In this document: positions 51,222 through 64,000 of the stretch, one piece after another | Position numbering within the stretch: position 1 is the stretch's first letter | Layout of the letters: every line of letters starts with the position of its first letter | Source of the DNA: Manduca sexta | Lineage: Eukaryota; Arthropoda; Insecta; Lepidoptera; Sphingidae | Assembly (NCBI RefSeq): GCF_014839805.1 | Contig: NC_051134.1 | Coordinates: 13,857,170 to 13,921,169 of the forward strand | DNA length: 64,000 nucleotides | Direction of reading: 5' to 3' | Notes under the pieces: model-generated | The model's input: the letters and a program-made list of their open reading frames with translations, nothing else | Told to the model about the DNA's origin: nothing | The model's database searches: none | Program-made: the position numbers and the translations under genes

Positions 51222-51726
51222 AATATATATATATTTATATACTAACATAAAAAAGTATTTGTTAGTAAATAATTATACAATGTATAGAAAATGCAAAAAT
51301 AGAATGTCAATATTAACTTACAATCTTATATTCCACACATGCCTAACAAGACCAACCCACAGTGCAGAATTAAAAAAACATAAAAGCTCTAGCTTCTTGG
51401 TTCATCGAATTAGGGATTATAAAAAAAAAATAAACTTACCTCATAGGAAAGAGGTAGTACAATAAATTATTCACAATAGAATTTAAATCATTATCTGTCT
51501 TTTTTTATCAAAACACCTAATTTTAAACATACATCAGACAAAATCGGATCTCTTTTTATGGAACAAGGTTTCTAATTCATTTTAGTACTAGACTAAGACA
51601 GAATATTGTACTTCCCTTTGTAGACTGATTAGTAATCAAGAATTAAATTGATTCTAATATGTGCAAGTAACTAATAATATATTGGATACATGGCAATACA
51701 ATTGTGACGCGGCAAACACATCAATT

Positions 51727-54587
<2,861 letters not shown>

Positions 54588-55822
54588 TTAAAATTCAGGC
54601 TTTATACTGTGTGTTTCAACTGGGCCATAACATAAATTGATAATTTATTTGTCCAAAACGACAGATTTGACTTACGTTAATGAATCACACAAAAATTTTT
54701 ACATAAACACAAAACAAATTCAACTTTTCCTGAAATTACGGGCACACTTCATGGAATAAATAACAAAGAGAATTATAATGTGAAGGCAAACTACTGAAAG
54801 TTTTAGATACAGGGTACACTTTACAGACAGAAATATTATCTTTTAATGCGAACTCAACTCATTCTCTAGGCCAAAGAGAATTATAATATACTCTAGGCTC
54901 CACCTATATTACGATTGCCAGGTGAGAAAATACTTAAAAGAAAAAGAGTGTGAGGACTGAAAACCGTATACATTACAAGCTTGATAATTTTATAACTACA
55001 TTTTTTTAGAATAAAGAATTCCCATCCATAAGTTGTGGAGGTAAGTACCAATAATAATGTAACTTTACTATTTTTATTAGCCAATATAATAGTTTCTAAC
55101 GTGTTGTATTTTTTTGGATACGTAAGACTAGGCAGTATGGTTGAAAGACTATAGCCTATCATCTGGAATAATAAAAAAAAAATTACCAAAATTTTGACTA
55201 TTATAAACAAAATTATAAACTAGTCTCCAATAAATATTGCAATTTGCATTTTAAAATGTTTTCAGCTTAAATAGTTTATTAAATTAGTCGTGTCTCCAAT
55301 AATTAAATATTGCTATACTTTATCCTATGACTTTTATGTCACAGTAAATAAATTAGTGTTCGAAACCTCGCATCCAAAAAAGTAAGTCTCAGTTATATCA
55401 CAATATATTCATTAGTTTTTCGGGGATTTGGGACGTTTCTATGAATATCAATAAAAAAGGAATAAACACGTAGAGTGGAATGTGAACGAGTAACGTATGA
55501 TATATAAATGGTAGTTAACTACTGTATTGTACGCCTGAGCCACTGGTTAGTCGCCTCAGAGGCTAGTGTAGGTACTGGTAGTGATAAATGATAATTGCAG
55601 TTCCGACGTAAAATTTAGAACAAGAGTGTTCACCATGCACCCAAGACAATTGATTAAGACAGATTAAGTTTTATTTGAACTATATTTTTATTTCTATCTT
55701 TATGTTTAAAAGTATCTAGTTACAAATAAATATTCTTGATATTAATTGTATTATTTTATTGAATGTTATGTTGTAGGCCCAAAATTATTTAAATAAACTT
55801 GTTCATTTTTGGTTTTTCAGAT

Positions 55823-56395
55823 ATGCCTCGTGTGTATGTTTCAAAAGCTCAAGGCCCTATAAGAGGTATAATCCCACAACACTAAAAACTGCTATAGAAG
55901 CCTATGAAAAGGAAAATAAATCTCTCTCGGAAATATCTAAAGAGTATAATATAAGTAAGTCTGTTTTGCATAGACATGCAACACGAAACATGAAAAGTCA
56001 TGGTGGTCAACAATCCATAAGCGAAGAAGTGGAAAAATCTATAGTTGAATATATAAACATTTGTTCTACATTGGGATATCCACTTAATACACTTGATTTA
56101 CGATGTTTAATAAAGGGATACCTAGATAGAGCCGGAATAGAAATTAAAAAATTTAGAGATAACCTACCTGGCATAGATTATATCAAAGGTTTCTTAAGAC
56201 GTCACAGTAATGAAATTTCAGATCAAATAAGTATGAAAAAAAGAAGATCTAAAGGGCAGTATCAGCACAAATAATAGAAGATTATTTTTCAGCACTGAAT
56301 AATTCTTTAGTGGTTGTAGTTTTATCTGACACAGAAGATTCTAATGAATCAAAGTCATCTGATGATTCAGAAAAAGAAAAAGGATTTGATTAAAA
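55823..56395 (+). pseudogene. Decayed pogo/Tigger-like transposase N-terminus (HTH_psq + CENPB-type HTH)
   Basis: ATG at 55823 follows a good acceptor-like TTTTTCAG and begins MPRVYVSKAQGP, as such proteins do. A 1-nt deletion near 55856 shifts the frame. In the restored frame it continues YKRYNPTTLKTAIEAYEKEN ... EYNISKSVLHRHATR (psq-type helix-turn-helix), then a CENPB-type DNA-binding half (YPLNTLDLRCLIKGYLDRAG ... DYIKGFLRRH). The frame ends at 56276. A further piece in another frame (IIEDYFSALNNS, then an acidic SDTEDSNESKSSDDSEKE tail, stop near 56393) looks like the two ends of the protein joined with the DDE catalytic domain lost. An open 102-codon frame from 55966 could still make a DNA-binding-only protein. 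More decayed DDE-like pieces may lie in 56400-56700. Confidence 0.65.
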
Positions 56396-56399
56396 TACT

Positions 56400-58460
56400 T
56401 GACATTTGGGTATTTTGCCCTGAGAGGATTATGAATTATACTTAGTTGTCAATGTTGCTATTGATGGCTGTGTCTATTGATGATGCATTGGTGCCATTCT
56501 TCATGGTGTAGTAACCAACTCAAGAGTACAATGCCTGGACACAATTGGCCCTGTTAACTGTAAAGCTCAAGATAATTTGATATTATGTACAATATGTTTG
56601 ATGATGTTTGGGCAAAATCTAAAGCATTTTTGTACTATACCAATAATTTCTTCATATTTCTTCCACTAAACTCAACCCACCAGCCACAGATTTGAGATGT
56701 ATTTTTTGAAAATAATGATCGGTGACATGTTATTCTTATGGGAAAAAACAAGGCTGGGTATGATTTCTTTTTTCATAGCAGATGTCTTTCATAATTTTTT
56801 AAGTCACTATGATTGCCAAAAAGCAACATGTATTCATGAAGTGATGATAAGTTAAAAATGCCAGTAAAACAGATGACTGAAGGAGAAGGGATATATTTTT
56901 TCAGATATACTAATACATAATACATTTATTCTGTAATATTTGTTTTATTTTGAGTTGTTCAACATTCCAAAGCATGTGATCTGGCATTATTAATATAAAT
57001 GTGTAATGTTAGGTCCTGTTAGGTATGCTTTGTTGTACTATGTATAATATACCTACTGGTTCAAATATCAACATTATAATGTGAAGATACCTTAACCACT
57101 ACAGTATTTATTAGGAACTGCTTATTTATTTTAAATATTATATTTTCACATTATTGTATTCACAGATTTTGCAAAAAAAAAAATAGCAGGAAGTTAATAG
57201 GTCTATATAATATTATCCTTAATAGGGCACCAGGTTTTGTCATTTTTTTTTCAGCTGATTGGTATGTGATGCAGTATGAATGATTGCATTATTATGAAAT
57301 GAACTCATGATACTGCATATTTCATGTAGTCATCAAGTACATTATTGATCTGTTTAATATTTTACTAGTTCTATGCTGTTATTAATAACTTAATTAGTAT
57401 AATTGGTTTATCCATTCTAATTGAAATAAATAAATAAAATATTTAGTACATCAGAAATGCTGAAGAATTTCCTACGAAAGTTTTATGTACCTACTTCTAC
57501 ATGTTCATATAAATTTTTCTATTTTGCAATTTAAATAAATTATTGCAGATAATATAATGGCATTTTATTTATTTAAATACATACTGGCTTTCAGATATTT
57601 TTTGACTGATAATCACCTATATAGCTGTATTTGCACAACTCTTATGTGAACTAGAAATTATGTACTAGATTAATCTCCATTTTACATAAAGGAAAGTTCT
57701 ACATGTTGTCCAGAATCAATAAAAGATAATAATTTATTAGATATGCATTATACACTACCTGAGAACTATATCAACACAGATTTTGTTCACCCACCCATTC
57801 ACCTTATATGGTATATTCAAGTTACCAATTTCGCTTATGGTGAATTACAAGAAATTCAGTAATTCAGTGTACCTGTACTCATATATAAAATTGTATGAAC
57901 AATCTGGCTTTGTTAAATTAAAGAATATTGTTCATTTTTAAGTTTTATTAGGTACTATGTATGTAGATATCTATACAATCAATAAGCCTATCACTAAAAA
58001 CAAATATATAGTTAAAAACTGAAGGTACATACTCATAATTTCATTACATACATAAGTCATGAGTCAAATTGTTGGCATAGATACAATATAAATATATTGA
58101 TTTAGTAACAATTTTAAATATTCTATAAGTTACCTACATGGTTTTTCATCCTCACTACATTACCTGACATGCAATATTATTAATTTATTTCCTTAACTTA
58201 CGAGAACTACTACAATAACTCATTTGAAGTGTCCCATCACATTTTATTAATGAAGAGATTAACCATATTAATGCAAGATTCATATTACAATGTTTTAAAT
58301 AACATGCATGAGTATTTAATGAACTTGAACTATAAAATTCATGGAAATTAATTTATCAAAGAACATAAATATAGATAAGCTTTCATTAATAAACTTAACT
58401 GAATTTTTATCTTGATATAAGTCTAGATTAATTTTATGCAGTCACAAGTTCAATAAAACC
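56400..58460. other. Intergenic stretch, no gene seen
   Basis: AT-rich DNA between the transposase remnant and the STRIP stop codon. No exon-like frame is apparent. Minus-strand AATAAA lies only about 10 nt past the STRIP stop (around 58455-58460), so that mRNA may have a very short 3' untranslated region. Confidence 0.45.
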
Positions 58461-58466
58461 TTTATT

Positions 58467-60922
58467 TTATGCTGTCAACAATACATCCCAGTTTATCTCA
58501 TTATTGTATACTTCTTGTTCAAGCCATATTTCATAGTTCTCTTTGAATTCTTCGTCAAGTTCAACATTTGTTTCGAGCACACTGTTTATGTCTGTGTCAA
58601 GAGGAGTAAGATCTATTTCATGTTCAGTGCCAGTGCCATACCTCCTGTGGTTGAAACGGTCTACACTGACCCTTAGAGAACACTCCTCATCCTGGAAGTC
58701 CCAAGGTCTTGCATCTACATCATTGCCAAATGCCCAGTCATCATTTAATCGGTGTCGAACTTTAGAATATATTGCACTTATAGTTTTCATGTTTGTTTTT
58801 CGCCATTGCCTTCCCAAATATTTTGTTTGCATTTTTAGCAGTTTTAATACATAAAACTGCATTAATGCATGTCTGACCTTGAGTGTGCGTTTTAATATGG
58901 GTGCACTCTTGAACACCACAAGCATCATTATCCTTGCATTTTTCCATTTTGTTAGTTTATTTAAGATTCTGAGTAGATTTATACAGGAGAATACATTTTT
59001 CCATGAATATGGTACTGATGAATCCCCAATATCCAAACATTCTTTTGTTAATTCTGGTTGTTCTCCAATAACACAAGCAGGAAAGTCTAATATAGGTATA
59101 GAATTTTTAGCTCCAACATAAGACAAAATATTTTGGTTGAAGAATTTCAAAACAAGTGGCATACAGTTTGCATAAACAAGATGCTGAGACATAAATTCGA
59201 ACTGATACACATGATTTAACTTGAAATGCTTCAAAAGAAGCAGTAATATAGCTGTGACTGCTTTCACAATAATTTCTTTGTGTCTATTGACATCAATACC
59301 AAGTTTTAGTGATTGTAATACTGTCATTGGCATTTCTTCTGGTAGTAAATCTGCCATAATATTAATAGAATATGTTTTTGCTGTAGATGTAGGAGCCGCA
59401 GCCAAGAGTATTTTAAGTAAAGCTATCATGTACTGTGGCAAATTGGGTACCATAGCTCTGTATAAAATTTCTGCTTCTGTCTCTTCTACTTCTTTTTCAC
59501 CCTTGGTGAGAGGACTGCGGGCTATTTCAAGTTCCCTTTCAGCTTGAATTTCAGACAGACTGGTATACATATGCTTTTTCAGTATGTCTATACCTTCGTG
59601 AATTGGTTGTGGGAGTCCTGCTACAGTTTGTCTGTCACCTGGTAGTGAATATCCAACAAACTTGATCCGTACATTGTCCAGAAACATATCAATATCTTTC
59701 TGCCTCACTTTAGACTGCCAAGGCAAACTGCGAGGTAGTGGTGGAGGTGGGGGTGGACTGTCAAACTGTTTTATGTACATATAATATGGACAGTTCTGAT
59801 TATTTTCTGCCTGCACACTATCACTAGACATTGATTGAAATTCCATCGAGTAATCTTCTGAACCATTTCCTGTTTCTTCTTTGTCAACAAATATCTGCTC
59901 ATCAGATTCATCCAATGATGTTTGTTTCATAAAAGTTTGTCTCCTCAATGCTCTTTCATTTTCTTTTAACTTTCTCTGTCCTGGATTCTGGTTCTCCAAC
60001 ATGTCTGCAGCACTGGTGGTGGGGAGCTTGCCCTCATGCCTTTGATTATTTCCAATGTATCTTCAGTCAGAGGTGGCAGCCCATATTTTTCTCTAAGTCT
60101 TGCTTTTCTTTCTTTCAACTCTTTAGAGCCCCCTAAATATACTAGTAATACTTTCCACAGAAGCAAAAGGACTTTTTTCATTGGAAAATGTGGAGTGGTA
60201 CCAGCACAAAGATGTGTCACCATACTCAACAGCTTCACAGGGAGTAACTCATCACCAAATGGTGTCCCAAGCTCCTCTTTGAAATTTGCCACTAAATTTA
60301 CATATTCTGATTCTGGATTTTCCTTTTCAGTCCTCATGTATTCAGTGATTAAATATAAAACTGATAAAATAACCCGCAAATTTGTAGAGTCAGCCAAAGA
60401 TTCAGCTAGTTTTCTAGAAGATATTGCAGAACTGCTTCGAACTATTTCAAGATTCAGTAATTCGACGAATGCTGAGAAGGTACCCATGTCATAGAGAGTC
60501 ATAATGTTGATGCGAGCCCAGTGTGCTTGCTCTGCATCAGATTGCATTTCTGCCCAGCAACCTTGGGCAAGGTATAGAATACATCTTGTGGCACGCATTC
60601 GTATCTCTGTGATGGCTACGTCAAGATGCTCCAACAGTTTCATTATAACTGTTCTTTGTTGTTTATTTGATAGTCTCTGCCAACTGGGTGGATAATTAAA
60701 TTCTTCCATTATATCTTCAAAAGCTTTCACATTGAGCTGGTATTCAGGGTGTTCCGTGTAGCTGTAGAGTTCGGCTATCTCATTCGCCTGAGTGTCGCAG
60801 TCATCATAAACAAAGTCTAACTCCGGGCTTTCCATGTCGTTTACACAATCCCCTTCATCCATTGGGCGACGGACATCGGGAATTTTCACCCCTCCGCGGC
60901 GGCCGTTCCCGTTTGTCCCCAT
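58467..60922 (-). CDS. Strip: Striatin-interacting protein (STRIP1/2, FAM40) orthologue, single exon, one frameshift
   Basis: Scaffold subunit of the STRIPAK phosphatase-kinase complex, with roles in Hippo signalling, actin and endosome transport. Two overlapping frames together give about 815 aa, against about 837 in human STRIP1. 60922-about 60020 runs from MGTNGNGRRGG to MRASSPPP (N1221-type domain, for example FEDIMEEFNYPPSWQRL). About 60012-58467 runs from SAADMLENQNPG to NEINWDVLLTA (DUF3402-type part, for example MIALLKILLAAAPTS, KHFKLNHVYQFE and TKYLGRQWRKTNMKT). The frame slips by 1 nt inside a CCACCACCA run at 60011-60025; everything else is clean and strongly conserved. It could be an assembly error, a null allele or a young retrocopy, since no intron interrupts 2.4 kb. 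No slippery heptamer for programmed frameshifting is present. Confidence 0.88.
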
Positions 60923-61424
60923 TTTACTTTTTGTTTATTCAATATATCGCATAAATATTGATTTTACATTATAGTATCACAAAGGAATAAGTATAAAAGT
61001 CCATCGGAAGAAAAAAATATCCAAAAGATTCGTACTACTCCAAATGGCAGACGGGTTTGACGTTTTGGAGTTTCGACATTGACATTAGACAGTACAGTCC
61101 AGTATTGCCAACGTTTTTGTCGAACTCGCAAGAATTTTTAGTGATATATTCACTATCTTAGCCACATTGGTACAAGCGACTGACGGTAATAGATATATTA
61201 TAAACACTGCAGTGTACGGTAGCCCTTTAAGCCAACTGCAAAAGTTAATAATAATTACTTATAAATCAAGTCGGATTAATTACAACTCATTTAATGCTTG
61301 TGCTACCGGCATTTTATAATAATTTTGTTAGAACTGTCGCAAGTTTTTTTGGTAGCACCGCTTGATACGTTAAAATTATTTTCAATCTGAGGAGTTACTT
61401 ATCCTTTCTTTATACGTCCACGGC

Positions 61425-61665
61425 AAAGGAACCCCACTGCATCTGATGGTAAGTAGAGCGGATCTAATAGAATGTCGACTACGGAGAGATGATTACCCTT
61501 CAGCAGTCCACACAATTACGTACTACTATGCTGGCCAGTTGGAACCGGATATACACAGGCTGATCTCGCAACGCGGCACACTTACGTGTGCCACTATGGC
61601 GGGTGTCACCTTGTGTACGGTGGTCGCTATCCGGGCGGATATATAATGTATCGTACCACCAGGAA
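61425..61665 (+). repeat. Interspersed repeat of unassigned class
   Basis: CCCCACTGCATCTGATGGTAAG at its start and the downstream GATCTAATAGAATGTCGACTAC resemble a sequence family I know to be scattered in lepidopteran genomes. There is no coding potential, and the ends are not defined. An (AT)n microsatellite follows at about 61689-61705. Confidence 0.5.
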
Positions 61666-61782
61666 AATGTCATAAGATATTAAAAAAAATATATATATAT
61701 ATTACCTAGCTCACTCTTTATATATATCTACAATATACAGTATCTAGCCATCCATTAGTAGCACACACAGACCCATGCGCAC

Positions 61783-62752
61783 CAGGGCCGTAGCTAGAGG
61801 GGCATTTTCTGCCCTGTGGAATGGGGGCGTTTGGAGAATTCCACCACGGTATCCCCTGCCTGTCGTAAGAGGCGACTAATAGGGGCCACGAAGGGGGTCG
61901 TCGGCGGGCAGCAGGGGGCTGTCCACCCTAGTGCATTTCTGTGCATCTTTGCACATTTGTCGGTTGATCCCCGGGATGGACGCCAGTGTGTAGTTGGCCT
62001 CACGCTGCCGTAAACGCCGTGGGCGTCCTTCGGTGCGCGGGGGCTTCTGAGACCCTCCCCCTCCCATAGGAGACGGGCCGCAAAGCGGCACCGCGCAGGG
62101 GCGACTGCGGTCGCAGACTTGACACTTCAACGTCAGAGGAAGCCCGCAGCCGTCCCTAATGCGCCGAAGAGGGCCACCGCGGAGTTTTAGCTGGTAGGCC
62201 GTGCATAGGTTAAGTTGTATATAGGGTTAGGGACTCGGCCCGGCGGTCGCCCGAAGGTCACCATCAAATCCGGCTCAACACCGGGCCGTAAGGCACGGTT
62301 ACCCCAACATAACCGCTCAGTCGCCCCCACGAAGGCTGGGCGGTAGTAATAAGAGCACTTTCTCCGCGAAACCAAAAAAGGGGGCATTTTGGGGCAATGC
62401 CCTACCTTAAAATACTAATGCCCTACCTTAATAATCAACTAAATTGTACATTACTACTAAAGGAAAATATATGGAGCAGCGGGTTTTTTATTTTACGATT
62501 TGGAAGTTGGTCCCATAGTAAGTTATTCGTATTGATGGGTGAAATAACCCTTTTTGAGATTTATGGGAATTTTGTTACAATCTGTATATTACCTTAACAA
62601 TTACGTAAGTATTAAGCTTTTGTTTTTTTTTACTCACTTTCACAAGTCAAGGAAACCAAAAATCGATTGAGCAGATCAGATCTAGTATCATTTCCGCCCT
62701 GCTTGTAATGACTAGCTGCCCTACCTTAAATTCAAATCTAGCTACGGCCCTG
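61783..62752. mobile_element. hAT-type MITE with 8-bp target-site duplication
   Basis: The left end CAGGGCCGTAGCTAGA is the exact reverse complement of the right end TCTAGCTACGGCCCTG. Flanks are ATGCGCAC (61775-61782) and GTGCGCAC (62753-62760), an 8-bp duplication with one mismatch, as made by hAT transposases. Removing the nested retroelement leaves about 388 bp with no coding capacity, so it is a non-autonomous element moved in trans. Confidence 0.88.
61809..62380 (+). mobile_element. Truncated retroelement nested in the hAT MITE
   Basis: A GC-rich 572-bp insert lies between two exact copies of GGGGCATTTT (61799-61808 and 62381-62390), its target-site duplication. It ends in an A-rich tail (ACCAAAAAAG). 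It contains GGTATCCCCTGCCTGTCGTA and AGAGGCGACTAATAGGGGCC, phrases I associate with lepidopteran non-LTR elements. Open frames in it are not full proteins. It was inserted after the MITE, since it interrupts it. Confidence 0.75.
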
Positions 62753-62999
62753 GTGCGCACACGCACGCATTCACGCACAATATACACAATTAATAATAGA
62801 GATACGATAATTCCTGGATAAGTAATTTAGAAAAAAAATTATATAAATACAGTCAATAACTTTTGTAGATTCAAGTTCACCATGTAGCACCGATGTACCG
62901 GAATTTATTTCGTTCCTAAGAAACTTGATTTTGACATGATTTTGCATCGCTGAATATTTATGATACAATATCTGGATAATCTATGCACCCATAAAGTCC

Positions 63000-63475
63000 G
63001 TCCCGGGCGTTAGGTACCCATGCTAAATATGAAGTTCCTGCTATTCATAGTAGCGCGGTGAGGCCTAGACAAAGGACCTTGAAGCCCCCCCCCCACCCCC
63101 GAGGGAGTTGGCACTTGTGCGCTCGGTCTCCACACCGAATGCACGCCCATGCACGGGGGACATTTATTGCGTCTCTAGGCACACAGTTAAGTGTGTATAC
63201 TCCGTGGTTGTAATTACATATAGGGGCCTATGAGGGACTCGTGAACATTTCCTCTCCTTTTCACTCCGCCCATCCTAATACTTCCTCTTCTTTCCCCTTC
63301 TTTCCTCCCCTATTTCTCCTCTTCCTCTCTTCCTCCAGGGCCCCGCAGCCGCTAAACCGGGGGGAACCAGTAAACCGTTCGCAGGTTTCCCTCGGGGTTG
63401 ACTGCGGGGTTTGTACGTGGAAAAAAAAACGGCCTATAAGTACAGAATGAATGAATTACGAAAAAAGAATAAGGA
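63000..63475. repeat. GC-rich repeat-derived segment
   Basis: It is markedly more GC-rich than the surroundings, with a C10 run at 63085-63094, a pyrimidine-rich stretch (63248-63340) and GGGCCCCGCAGCCGCTAAAC. It resembles untranslated parts of non-LTR elements, but no diagnostic end or domain is visible. The short open frame 63241-63450 is compositionally biased and unlikely to be a gene. Confidence 0.4.
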
Positions 63476-63704
63476 TGCGGGGTAAAAAAAACAATATGTA
63501 TACAAATCAGTTTAGGCCCATATATTGCCCCCCTATATGATAAGCATGCACCGCTCGCCTCAGTTTTCTGTTTATGTTAATAGCTAGCCTCTAAACATAA
63601 ACACGTAAATGAACAATAGGCCGAGAGGTGAGAGCCCTATGTTCTTAGAGCGAATAACTTTTGTCACTACACGGGTAGTCTTCTAATTTTTATAATTTTG
63701 ATCT

Positions 63705-63900
63705 GTCTCCTACTTCCGGCTTCTTTTGTACTTGCTCATAGCACCTCATATACTTCAAATGCACTATATATTTCAATCGTCTTCTGTGCTTTCGGCGCAT
63801 TACATACTTCCAGCGAATTATGGACTTCCGGCGTCTTATATACTTCTATTACTTTAAATAGTTTCTTCTAGCGCACTATCAGTATACTTCCGGTTATAGA
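63705..63900 (+). repeat. Degenerate short-period tandem array
   Basis: About nine loose units of 16-26 nt recur around a core TACTTCCGGCG...TTATA (for example at about 63711, 63808, 63829 and 63886). The period is irregular. It could be an old minisatellite or the subterminal repeats of a transposon continuing past the window. Confidence 0.5.
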
Positions 63901-64000
63901 ACAGGCCATTGTGCCGAATACATAGATATAAATGATTAAATCTAACTTTAAAGAGACGAAGTCGAGGACAGCTAATACTATGTAGTAACATAGTAGGCAG

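Noticed and set aside
60005..60030. Programmed -1 frameshift in STRIP
   Set aside because: No X-XXY-YYZ slippery heptamer or obvious downstream pseudoknot; an indel in a CCA run is simpler.
58543..60494. Plus-strand frames of 80-152 codons
   Set aside because: Antisense shadows of the STRIP coding sequence.
61794..62387. Several GC-rich frames of 65-84 codons
   Set aside because: They lie within the nested retroelement, with no recognised domain and frames open on both strands because of composition.

Overview
The window looks like nuclear DNA of a moth or butterfly (Lepidoptera), judged from content rather than any label. It is AT-rich, its genes are split by GT-AG introns, and it carries a tRNA-derived SINE with the 3' sequence common in Lepidoptera. 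It also holds short Helitron and hAT-type elements, a 7tm_6 insect odorant receptor and several conserved animal genes. No bacterial genes, CRISPR arrays, operons or intact tRNA/rRNA genes were seen.

Layout. 1-4.34 kb: a SINE, then copy 1 of a diverged non-coding segmental duplication (DR1). 4.48-5.42 kb (-): a truncated, broken copy of an SLC5 sodium/solute symporter gene. 10.93-17.93 kb (-): a second, nearly complete nine-exon SLC5 gene with one 1-bp frameshift. 18.3-24.4 kb: mobile-element debris (Helitron, a TIR element holding a dead LINE, SINE pieces). 24.45-29.75 kb: copy 2 of the duplication (DR2). 29.91-34.27 kb (+): an intact five-exon odorant receptor of 441 aa. 34.56-40.69 kb (-): an intact five-exon, 228-aa, four-helix membrane protein resembling TMEM72, convergent with the receptor. 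43.61-49.66 kb (+): a 15-exon CCAR1 (CARP-1) orthologue of 1172 aa. 51.73-54.54 kb (-): an eight-exon Abl-interactor (Abi) gene of 426 aa, convergent with CCAR1. 55.8-56.4 kb (+): a decayed pogo/Tigger-like transposase N-terminus. 58.47-60.92 kb (-): an intronless STRIP1/2 (striatin-interacting protein) gene split by one frameshift. 61.4-64 kb: dense repeats, including a hAT MITE with a retroelement nested inside it.

The genes form no pathway. CCAR1 (nuclear co-activator), Abi (WAVE complex) and STRIP (STRIPAK complex) are conserved housekeeping or signalling genes. The SLC5 copies, the receptor and the duplicated segments make up a more fluid accessory-like half (0-30 kb). All gene models were built by hand from open frames, splice dinucleotides and phase continuity. 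Every exon junction given keeps the reading frame unless stated.

No clearly new biological system is visible. The most interesting items are the short, nearly unchanged islands inside the diverged non-coding duplication, the TMEM72-like insect gene, the two isolated 1-nt frameshifts in otherwise well-kept genes, and the nested transposon with both target-site duplications readable.
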